A DNA stretch of 5,843 nt, taken from the NCBI GenBank assembly GCA_903916775.1, contig CAIWXY010000126.1, positions 1 through 5,843 of the forward strand. The letters are read 5' to 3'. Shown in pieces: positions 1-5,190 of the stretch. The position numbers and the translations under genes are program-made. The stretch comes from an uncultured Actinomycetes bacterium. Lineage in GTDB: Bacteria > Actinomycetota > Actinomycetes > Nanopelagicales > Nanopelagicaceae. The notes beneath the pieces are model-generated. The model saw nothing but the letters and a program-made list of their open reading frames with translations, ran no database searches and was not told where the DNA came from. Numbering within the stretch: position 1 is the stretch's first letter; each line of letters starts with the position of its first letter.

Positions 1-384
1 ATGTGGCGCGAGCATCTTTATGAGATGGATTACCTACATGTGGGAATCGGACTTCGTGCGATGGCTCTACGTGACCCGCTCGTTGAATACCAACGTGAAG
101 GTTACGACCTGTTCTCGGCGATGATGGACTCCATTAAGGAAGAACTCGTCGGCCTTCTATTCCACGTCGAGGTGAATGTTGAATCAGACGGCGGAGAAGG
201 TGCGCCAGTTATCCAGGCCCCAGGTTTGATTACTCCTCCAGCTGCACAAGGTGAAGCTTTGCGCTACACGGCAGCCGATGAAGATGGTTCAATCATCCAA
301 ACAGGAGCTGCGGATATCTCAAAGAACGGTCCATGTCCTTGTGGTTCAGGTCGCAAGTACAAACGCTGCCACGGTGCTGCCTAA
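1..384 (+). CDS. secA: Preprotein translocase ATPase SecA, C-terminal end (partial)
   Basis: This is the last 127 residues of SecA, the cytosolic ATPase that drives unfolded preproteins through SecYEG. The reading frame is already open at base 1, and the first Met lies inside the conserved helical-scaffold stretch WREHLYEMDYL, so the true start is upstream of the window. The following GIGLRAMA and RDPLVEYQREGYDLF blocks are highly conserved in SecA. A variable acidic, Ala/Pro-rich linker (about residues 58-107) leads to a SEC-C zinc-binding tail with C112, C114, C123 and H124 (CPCGSG...RCH). In well-studied SecA proteins this tail binds zinc and contacts SecB or ribosomes and lipids. An intact zinc ligand set suggests the tail is functional. 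The stop is TAA at 382-384. Its 3' end faces the convergent gene at 389 with only 4 bases between the stops. Confidence 0.97.
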   Translation: MWREHLYEMDYLHVGIGLRAMALRDPLVEYQREGYDLFSAMMDSIKEELVGLLFHVEVNVESDGGEGAPVIQAPGLITPPAAQGEALRYTAADEDGSIIQTGAADISKNGPCPCGSGRKYKRCHGAA

Positions 385-388
385 AGAT

Positions 389-946
389 TTACAAGAGTTC
401 GAGTTGGGTGCATAACCACCGCTTGTCGACACCTTCAAAACGAAGGACGAGCGAGCGAACTCGTTCATCAAAGCGCAATGTGACAGCGCTTTCAACGACA
501 CCTTCAATAGGTTCGTTGATATAAATCTTGCGTATGCGAGGAAGCGTTCCTTGGTTTCCAGTTAATCCAAGGAGCTTCTGGTACACCTCGCGATGTGACG
601 ATCGTGCCAATTGCATCGCCGACCTTCGGCCACCCCAAATTTCAACCACTCCAACTACGTAACGTTCAACTGTCTGTCGGACGGGTGGAAGTTCATTTAA
701 GGGAGAGGGCTGCGGCGCGGATCCGGGTTCGATCTCTTCACCAGGAATTCCACTAGGAGTTGGGACCAGAAAGAGTTTGCGCCTAAGTAGGTTCTCAGGA
801 GCGTAAGTGAGTGCGCTTCTTCGCTCTTCGAGTGAGCCGATAGTTGGATCAACCAGCGCTAATTGTGGTTCGTCGTGCGAATTTGGAAGTGGTGTGAGGT
901 GACCGGGGCGGCTAAATGTGATGCTCTGGGATGTGAGTGTGCTCAT
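389..946 (-). CDS. Rv3235 family protein (DUF6459), function unknown
   Basis: A 185-residue protein from the suggested start. The N-terminal half (about 1-85) is low in conservation and Pro/Ser-rich, with the segment RRKLFLVPTPSG resembling the short motif before the domain in this family. The C-terminal domain (about 87-185) starts PPVRQTVERYVVGVVEIWGGRRS, shown here in part as PPVRQ and GGRRSAMQL, and ends RVRSLVLRFEGVDKRWLCTQLELL, of which EGVDKRW is diagnostic. This matches the small actinobacterial family that sits beside secA. No membrane segment or catalytic motif is visible and the biochemical role is unknown. The frame stays open to 1108, so longer starts are possible at 985 (ATG) and 1066 (ATG). 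None has a clear Shine-Dalgarno sequence. I chose 946 because upstream residues look unconserved and overlap the neighbouring promoter region. The family assignment is from memory of the fold pattern. Confidence 0.82.
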   Translation of the reverse strand: MSTLTSQSITFSRPGHLTPLPNSHDEPQLALVDPTIGSLEERRSALTYAPENLLRRKLFLVPTPSGIPGEEIEPGSAPQPSPLNELPPVRQTVERYVVGVVEIWGGRRSAMQLARSSHREVYQKLLGLTGNQGTLPRIRKIYINEPIEGVVESAVTLRFDERVRSLVLRFEGVDKRWLCTQLELL

Positions 947-1064
947 GGATAGAAGCGTGGCCTGAAGGAAGTCAAAATAAATCATCCAAATGGATGAACT
1001 ATGCAGATCTACTCCATGTGGATAACTTTGTGCACCTTCACGCAAATTTCGGTATTCATCTCCC
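947..1064. promoter_or_regulatory. Divergent intergenic region between DUF6459 gene and SAF operon
   Basis: These 118 bases separate two divergent starts and must hold promoters for both directions, unless the minus-strand gene starts further upstream (985 or 1066). I could not find a convincing -35/-10 pair on either strand. On the + strand TAACTT at 1024-1029 fits a loose TANNNT -10 element without a good -35. The ATG at 1065 has no Shine-Dalgarno sequence, so a leaderless or weakly led transcript is possible. A perfect DnaA-box 9-mer lies inside at 1017-1025. Confidence 0.4.
1017..1025 (-). promoter_or_regulatory. Perfect consensus DnaA box (TTATCCACA)
   Basis: The + strand reads TGTGGATAA, the exact complement of the consensus DnaA-binding 9-mer TTATCCACA. 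I saw no second box nearby, so this is not an origin. It lies 40 bases before the SAF-protein start and 71 bases before the DUF6459 start, where bound DnaA could affect either promoter. The match is certain, but binding is inference and a chance occurrence is possible. Confidence 0.35.
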
Positions 1065-1655
1065 ATGATTGATATACAGAAATTCTTCCAACGCAACTCT
1101 CGTCGCATACTGGCGTTTGGCGCTCTTCTCTTCTCGCTTTTTCTCTTCTCATTACTTATGGGGAGTGGCCCAAGCGGTAGCGCTTGGGTGGTGAAATCGC
1201 CAATTGCAACAGGCGCAAAAGTTGTTGCCAGCGAAGTTGCGCTCGAGAAGATCGATTTAGGAAACGAAAGCTCTCACTTCTTTGGAGCAAAAGATCAGAT
1301 CGTTGGTCAATATGCCTTACATTCACTCGCAATAGGCGATGTGATCTCCCTGAGCGATCTTGGGCGAGGCTCAACTCAGGCAGGCATAAGTTTCCTCCCG
1401 ATAGGAGTCTTGGCCACCGATTGCCCCACAGATATTCTTCCGGGCGACTTTGCGGATATTTATGTCATACCTAAAGATCAAACGACCGGACCTGCGCTCG
1501 TCATCTCCCATGTAGATGTTGAAAACGTTGATTCCAAGTCGAGATCCCTTGGTGGCAGTGTCGAACTCGCCCTCAGTGTTACCCCCGCCAATGCAGCGCT
1601 CATCGTTGATGCTGAATCACAAGGTCGATTGGTGGTGGCCAGCAATGCGTTCTGA
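1065..1655 (+). CDS. Membrane-anchored SAF-domain protein, CpaB/RcpC-like
   Basis: A 196-residue protein. Residues 1-13 are basic (QRNSRR), followed by one hydrophobic segment at about 14-33 (ILAFGALLFSLFLFSLL), consistent with an N-in anchor and an extracytoplasmic remainder. Residues 41-100 fit a SAF domain, with the typical VVKSPIATGAKV opening and a second strand set around GQYALHSLAIGDVIS. Residues 108-196 contain a PIGVLATDC...ILPGDFADIYVI segment like that following SAF in CpaB/RcpC, periplasmic partners of the Tad/Flp pilus secretin. At 196 residues it is short for CpaB, and a Gram-positive cell has no outer-membrane secretin, so its target is unknown. ATG 1065 is the only reasonable start: an in-frame stop lies at 1023-1025 and the hydrophobic segment follows directly. 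The gene overlaps the next one by 11 bases, implying translational coupling. Confidence 0.82.
   Translation: MIDIQKFFQRNSRRILAFGALLFSLFLFSLLMGSGPSGSAWVVKSPIATGAKVVASEVALEKIDLGNESSHFFGAKDQIVGQYALHSLAIGDVISLSDLGRGSTQAGISFLPIGVLATDCPTDILPGDFADIYVIPKDQTTGPALVISHVDVENVDSKSRSLGGSVELALSVTPANAALIVDAESQGRLVVASNAF
1631..1638 (+). promoter_or_regulatory. Shine-Dalgarno-like site deciding the CpaE-like start
   Basis: GGTGGTGG lies 6 bases before ATG 1645 and inside the end of the SAF gene. It supports 1645 over the longer open frame beginning at 1516, whose extra 43 residues are only a shadow of the SAF gene in another frame. Confidence 0.5.
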
Positions 1656-2784
1656 GATCCCACAACTTGATGTGATAACTGCGATTGCCGATTCGGAGAG
1701 TGAGGATTACGTATCCCAACTTCTATTCTCACAAGGCTGGAACATTATTTATCGAGCATTTGATGCGCGATCTCTCAAAGAATTTCTTGATCTACGTGAG
1801 CCAACGCTCAGGACCGTGGTCATATACCGAAGCGATTTAGAAGGTTTTGACTCTGGATTGCTAGACACAGGGCCAACATCATCGACTACGTTTATATCTT
1901 TGGATGATGTCCGCACCAACTCCCACGCCATTATGGTTCGTATTCGCCAAGAGTTGCGTGCCCCACTCATTACAACGCGAGAGCAATCTTCCGAGCCTAG
2001 TTATCCCGTCCGTCCCCGTGATTATCAGAGTGGAGGCAACCCAACCCAAACCCATGATTTCTCTCTTCCCTACGACCAGCGGGATAATCGACAAGAGCGA
2101 GAAGTGCGTCAAGATCGGGATATTCAGAGCGCCTCTAGAAGCTTCATTGCGAAGCAACGACGAATTATTGCTGTGACAGGAAGCGCCGGGGCGCCAGGTC
2201 GCACAAGGTTTGCACTTGCTATCGCCCAAGAGATTGCCCGTACGGAGCAAGTCCTTCTTGTTGATGCTGACTTACGTTCGCAAACCTTGGCACGCCAGCG
2301 AGATCGTCTGAGCAGTTCATTGATTCATGTAGCTCCACTAGATCCGAAGCAAAGGCCCACGGCTCTTCCAACCGGAGAGCGAACCACCATCGTTGACCTC
2401 GGAACGCTTCCGGCGTTAAGCGAGGCTGTTACTGATCGACGGTGGCAAGGCTCGTTAGTGAATAACGTGCTAGATAGCGCAACTCATCTGGTTTATCTCA
2501 CTAAATCAACCCCATCAAGCATCGATGAGCTCTCTCATTTCTTACGTGAATTTCCAGTCCTTCTCAAAGCTTTGCCGATCACCTATCTCTGCGTTCTCAG
2601 CGGTCATTCACGAGCGCTTCGAGAGTGGGAGGCGAAATTTATGAGCTTAACGATCGGAGAAAATCGCCACATATTGCGAGAGTCTCAGTTGGATCCTGCG
2701 CCCGAGAGCGCTCTTCTGCCATTCTTAAAGGCGACAAATCCCAATCGGAAGGAGATTGGTAAGATTCTGGCATCGCTAATGTGA
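1645..2784 (+). CDS. CpaE-like MinD/ParA-family protein with pseudo-receiver and degenerate P-loop
   Basis: A 379-residue cytosolic protein with the CpaE architecture. Residues 8-105 resemble a receiver fold (ITAIADSESEDY, then TVVIYRSDLEGF), but the usual phospho-acceptor Asp after strand 3 appears replaced by Tyr61, so phosphorylation is unlikely. Residues 106-172 form a charged, probably disordered linker rich in Arg, Asp, Gln and Ser. Residues 173-379 are a SIMIBI-type ATPase domain: phosphate-loop region GSAGAPGRT (179-187), Walker A'-like LLVDADL (204-210) and Walker B-like TTIVDLG (247-253). Both canonical lysines of the MinD/ParA loop are absent (Ser180 at the signature position, Arg186 for the Walker lysine). 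GAPGRT-type loops occur in other actinobacterial proteins of this kind, as I recall. In Tad systems CpaE helps place the pilus machine at the pole; here the role is unknown. It is coupled to the upstream SAF gene by overlap and lies 19 bases before the kinase gene. Confidence 0.8.
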   Translation: MRSEIPQLDVITAIADSESEDYVSQLLFSQGWNIIYRAFDARSLKEFLDLREPTLRTVVIYRSDLEGFDSGLLDTGPTSSTTFISLDDVRTNSHAIMVRIRQELRAPLITTREQSSEPSYPVRPRDYQSGGNPTQTHDFSLPYDQRDNRQEREVRQDRDIQSASRSFIAKQRRIIAVTGSAGAPGRTRFALAIAQEIARTEQVLLVDADLRSQTLARQRDRLSSSLIHVAPLDPKQRPTALPTGERTTIVDLGTLPALSEAVTDRRWQGSLVNNVLDSATHLVYLTKSTPSSIDELSHFLREFPVLLKALPITYLCVLSGHSRALREWEAKFMSLTIGENRHILRESQLDPAPESALLPFLKATNPNRKEIGKILASLM

Positions 2785-2790
2785 TTCAGT

Positions 2791-2796
2791 AGAGGA
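2791..2796 (+). promoter_or_regulatory. Shine-Dalgarno site for the histidine kinase gene
   Basis: AGAGGA is followed by 7 bases and then ATG 2804. A GTG at 2798 is in frame but only 1 base after this site, so ATG 2804 is the preferred start. Confidence 0.75.
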
Positions 2797-2803
2797 TGTG
2801 CGA

Positions 2804-4309
2804 ATGAGCTCACGGATTGAACTTGCCTATTCGCATACAGCCTTGAGCGAAGTAGATCGCGATCGCCTCTCTGTTCTCATCACTGAATGGCAATTGTTAG
2901 CTGATCTCTCTTTTGCAGATTTAGTTCTTTGGGTGCCTCGCCGAAAAGATTATCAAAGTTGGCCAGAAGGTCATGTGGCTATAGCGCACATCCGGCCAAC
3001 AACAGCTTCCACAGTCTTCACTCAAGACCTCATTGGCCTTGAGATTCCATGGGGAAAAAATTCACGTATCGATCAATCTCTTTCTCAAGGTGAAATTGTT
3101 CGTGATGCCGAACCGGAGCAGATAGGTGAGTTGCTCATCAAGGAGGAGACGGTCCCCGTCTTCTTCGAAAATCGAGTAATCGCAGTTATCTCTCGTCACC
3201 GCGATGCAATCTCTATGCGTTCGCCGTCTCGGTTGGAGCTGAACTATCGCGAGATCGCTCATAAAATTTACCGAATGGTTTCTGAAGGAACATTTCCTAT
3301 TCAGGACAGTATTTATCAAGCGGAGGCAGCTCCTCGGGTGGGCGATGGACTCATTCGCCTCAATGCCCAGGGAATTACTTCTTATGCCAGCCCAAATGCT
3401 CGATCAGCAGTGAGCCGATTAGGTTGGGAGACCGAACTAGAAGGAAATGGCTTGGGTGCTATTTTCGACTCTCTCTCACTCCCACAGAATCAGCCAACGG
3501 AAGAGAACTGGGCCACTATCCTCAGCGGTCGTAATCTGCGTCGCGCAGATTTCGATAACGGAAATGGAATTGTTGATCTCTTAGTTATCCCGTTGATTGA
3601 AGGGCAAGAGAGAATCGGTTCCATTGTCCTGCTTCATGATGTCACCGAGCTTAGACGTCGTGATCGCGATCTCGTCACTAAAGATGCAACGATTCGCGAG
3701 ATTCATCACCGCGTAAAAAATAACCTGCAAACAGTATCTGCGCTTCTCCGTTTGCAATCTAGGCGAGTTGAAGATCCAATCGCCAGCGCTGCACTTGCAG
3801 AAGCTGTTAGACGTGTTGCATCCATTGCGATTGTGCATGAAACCCTCTCTGCTTCTTCGGCAGAGTCTGTGCTCTTTGATGAAGTCTATGAACGGATTGT
3901 TCATAACGCGATTGAATTAAGTCCTCGGGCGATAAACCTGAAAAAAATAGGGGAGTTTGGAGTCCTGGATTCCCAAACTGCAACACCACTTTCATTAGTC
4001 ATCACAGAACTTATTCACAATGCCCTTGAGCATGGCTTGGCTGAGACCGGTGATGAACTTCTTATTGAGATCCAGAAGAGCGATAGCGCCAGAAGCGAAT
4101 CAGGTGCCCTAGGCGTGCACGGTGCAAATCGTTACGAAATTTCGATCATGGATAATGGATCTGGGCTACCTGAAGGATTTGATTGGCAAACCTCATCAAA
4201 CCTTGGCCTGCAAATTGTTCGAACTCTCACAGAGAACGAACTCAAGGGGAGTATTACGTTGATGCGTAAGGATGGAAAAACCGTTGCGCTTTTGACCTTC
4301 GATGTTTAA
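2804..4309 (+). CDS. pdtaS: PdtaS-like sensor histidine kinase (GAF-PAS-HisKA_2-HATPase)
   Basis: A 501-residue soluble kinase without membrane segments. Residues 5-160 form the N-terminal GAF-like sensor, ending YREIAHKIYRMVSEGTFP as in actinobacterial PdtaS. Residues 180-290 are a PAS-like domain, ending IGSIVLLHDVTELRRRD. The HisKA_2 dimerisation and phosphotransfer region begins IREIHHRVKNNLQTVSALL with His301/His302, the second (in HRVKN) being the expected acceptor. The HATPase has an N box at 401-411 (TELIHNALEHG), G1 at 450-454 (DNGSG) and G2 at 466-470 (NLGLQ). All catalytic motifs are intact. The known partner in mycobacteria is PdtaR, an ANTAR-domain RNA-binding response regulator, whose gene is not in this window. 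The protein has no cysteine at all. It is third in an apparent operon with the SAF and CpaE-like genes and convergent with whiB1, the same relative arrangement as in M. tuberculosis. Confidence 0.93.
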   Translation: MSSRIELAYSHTALSEVDRDRLSVLITEWQLLADLSFADLVLWVPRRKDYQSWPEGHVAIAHIRPTTASTVFTQDLIGLEIPWGKNSRIDQSLSQGEIVRDAEPEQIGELLIKEETVPVFFENRVIAVISRHRDAISMRSPSRLELNYREIAHKIYRMVSEGTFPIQDSIYQAEAAPRVGDGLIRLNAQGITSYASPNARSAVSRLGWETELEGNGLGAIFDSLSLPQNQPTEENWATILSGRNLRRADFDNGNGIVDLLVIPLIEGQERIGSIVLLHDVTELRRRDRDLVTKDATIREIHHRVKNNLQTVSALLRLQSRRVEDPIASAALAEAVRRVASIAIVHETLSASSAESVLFDEVYERIVHNAIELSPRAINLKKIGEFGVLDSQTATPLSLVITELIHNALEHGLAETGDELLIEIQKSDSARSESGALGVHGANRYEISIMDNGSGLPEGFDWQTSSNLGLQIVRTLTENELKGSITLMRKDGKTVALLTFDV

Positions 4310-4351
4310 AAGAGGCCTAAAAGAAATCTAAAAGACGTCTAAAAAAATGTC
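4307..4351. repeat. Tandem 11-base A-tract repeats, four copies
   Basis: Four units begin TAAAA at 4307, 4318, 4329 and 4340: TAAAAGAGGCC, TAAAAGAAATC, TAAAAGACGTC and TAAAAAAATGTC (the last 12 bases long). The first TAA is the kinase stop codon. The A-runs recur every 11 bases, close to one helical turn, which predicts intrinsically bent DNA. On the minus strand they give repeated T-runs downstream of whiB1. Confidence 0.7.
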
Positions 4352-4362
4352 TAGACGGTTTT
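4336..4362. terminator. Terminator-like hairpin between pdtaS and whiB1, probably bidirectional
   Basis: CGTCTA (4336-4341) pairs perfectly with TAGACG (4352-4357) around a 10-base loop, followed by GTTTT to 4362. AAAA at 4330-4333 can pair with TTTT at 4359-4362 beyond a small internal loop, extending the stem. On the minus strand the stem is followed by TCTTTTAG and more T-runs, so it could also end whiB1 transcripts. The stem is short and A+T-rich, so efficiency is uncertain. Confidence 0.5.
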
Positions 4363-4396
4363 CAAGCTCACTTGCATTGAAGCCAGCAGGTAAAAA

Positions 4397-4666
4397 CTAG
4401 AACTGGTTTTGGCTCTCCATCATGCGAGCACGGTTGCGAGCTGCACGGCGCTTGAGAGCACGGCGCTCATCCTCTGAGAGACCACCCCATACTCCGGCAT
4501 CTTGACCACTTTCAAGAGCCCAAGCTAGGCAAGGCTCCTTTACTGGGCAGCGATTGCAGACTTTTTTAGCTTCTTCAATTTGAGCAAGGGCTGGGCCGGT
4601 ATTTCCGATAGGAAAAAATAGCTCTGGGTCTTCGTCGCGGCAGGCTGCTTCGTGGCGCCAATCCAT
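4397..4666 (-). CDS. whiB1: WhiB-family iron-sulfur transcription regulator, WhiB1 type
   Basis: An 89-residue protein matching WhiB1 nearly end to end. It has the opening MDWRH, the four cluster-binding cysteines C9, C37, C40 and C46 (CNRCPV...C spacing), the GVWGG turn at 58-62, and a basic C-terminal tail (RRALKRRAARNRAR) for DNA contact. WhiB1 carries an oxygen-stable, nitric-oxide-sensitive [4Fe-4S] cluster, interacts with region 4 of the principal sigma factor and is essential in M. tuberculosis. Those properties are family knowledge, not visible here. The start at 4666 is fixed by a strong Shine-Dalgarno site. It converges on the PdtaS-like kinase gene with 87 bases between stops, an arrangement shared with mycobacteria. 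The tail after residue 80 (MMESQNQF) differs from the mycobacterial protein. Confidence 0.95.
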   Translation of the reverse strand: MDWRHEAACRDEDPELFFPIGNTGPALAQIEEAKKVCNRCPVKEPCLAWALESGQDAGVWGGLSEDERRALKRRAARNRARMMESQNQF

Positions 4667-4673
4667 CGCTGAT

Positions 4674-4679
4674 CTCCTT
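4674..4679 (-). promoter_or_regulatory. Strong Shine-Dalgarno site of whiB1
   Basis: On the minus strand AAGGAG is followed by 7 bases (ATCAGCG) and then ATG at 4666. It is the best ribosome-binding site in the window. Its first A is also the last base of a TGA that closes a 12-codon open frame upstream. Confidence 0.85.
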
Positions 4680-4717
4680 CAAGTTAGGGAAGTTGCATTC
4701 ACGCGCTCGTTGCTCAT
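4679..4717 (-). other. Possible 12-codon upstream frame ending in the whiB1 ribosome site
   Basis: Minus-strand ATG at 4717-4715 opens a frame reading MSNERVNATSLT, closed by TGA at 4681-4679. The final A of this stop is the first A of the AAGGAG site of whiB1. A GAGG four bases before the ATG could serve as a weak ribosome site. Such a frame could couple or attenuate whiB1 translation, but 12-codon frames are common by chance and conservation is unknown. Confidence 0.2.
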
Positions 4718-5041
4718 TAAGCCTCAATGTTCCTAAATAACTCTCAATAAGTCCTTCACGTACCATCACTCGCGCATATACGGCGTGCGAGGCGTAGAAG
4801 GCCCTTGAAAAAGACATTTAAGCGTCATGAAGAGAAACAAACGATGATTAGGTACGTATTCTCTCGCACTGCACCCCGTATAACAAGGACAGACACCAAA
4901 AGATTCCTGTGAGATCTCCAATAAAGGCAGATATTGGCCTAGTTGGGTCATCATAGAGTTGCTTGGGGCTATGTCAGGGTGAGACTTCATTTCAGTGATG
5001 ACTGGAAAATCTACAATAACTGGGATCTTTGGGCTCAACCG

Positions 5042-5113
5042 TGCCCCCGACAGGAGTCGAACCTGCGCACCCGCCTCCGGAGGGCGGTGCTCTATCCACT
5101 GAGCTACGAGGGC
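5042..5113 (-). tRNA. tRNA-Arg, anticodon CCG
   Basis: A 72-base cloverleaf on the minus strand starting at 5113. The acceptor GCCCTCG pairs with CGGGGGC (one G-T), and discriminator A is at 5042. The D arm is GCTC/GAGC and the anticodon stem CCGCC/GGCGG. The 7-base loop CTCCGGA gives anticodon CCG, reading the arginine codon CGG. A 4-base variable loop (GTGC) follows, then T arm GCAGG/CCTGT with loop TTCGACT. CCA is not encoded: the bases after the discriminator are CGG. It is divergent from msrA with 77 bases between. Confidence 0.97.
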
Positions 5114-5117
5114 TTGC

Positions 5118-5143
5118 TATGAGTGAGCCAAACCGCACTCATA
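5118..5143. promoter_or_regulatory. 8+8 inverted repeat between tRNA-Arg and msrA, operator candidate
   Basis: TATGAGTG (5118-5125) and CACTCATA (5136-5143) are exact reverse complements around a 10-base spacer. One further pair forms inside the spacer (G5127 with C5134). The dyad begins 4 bases from the tRNA 5' end and ends 47 bases before the msrA start. It could bind a dimeric regulator or fold in the tRNA precursor leader. No particular regulator is recognised. Confidence 0.35.
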
Positions 5144-5190
5144 CTCTACTAATACTGCACTCTAAGGGTATCAGTGAAAGAATTGGAGCC

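Larger units (their letters stand above)
4667..5041. other. Non-coding stretch upstream of whiB1, no recognised gene
   Basis: These 375 bases lie between the whiB1 start and the 3' end of the tRNA gene; both are read on the minus strand. They probably hold the whiB1 promoter and leader and the tRNA transcript end, but I found no convincing -35/-10 pair or T-rich terminator. Visible items are a possible 12-codon upstream frame (4679-4717), and a small hairpin CCAATA/TATTGG (4918-4923 with 4932-4937, 8-base loop). Two minus-strand open frames cross the stretch (4575-4817 and 4766-5038) but lack ribosome sites and family resemblance. The tRNA and whiB1 could share read-through transcription. Confidence 0.5.

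Noticed and set aside
1516..1644. Longer start for the CpaE-like protein adding 43 residues
   Set aside because: The extra residues are a frame shadow of the SAF gene; ATG 1645 has a ribosome-like site and the usual short overlap.
4575..4817. Minus-strand 80-residue open frame overlapping the start of whiB1
   Set aside because: Its second half is an out-of-frame reading of whiB1, it has no ribosome site, and its composition is unremarkable.
4918..4937. CCAATA/TATTGG hairpin as terminator or riboswitch part
   Set aside because: Six pairs with an 8-base loop and no T-run on either strand; no larger conserved fold is visible.
4766..5038. Minus-strand 90-residue open frame beginning 3 bases after the tRNA 3' end
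   Set aside because: It needs a TTG start, has no ribosome site and resembles no family I know. It is more likely non-coding sequence before whiB1.
5029..5190. N-terminal extension of the MsrA frame across the tRNA
   Set aside because: It would translate the antisense of a tRNA gene; the catalytic domain needs none of it.
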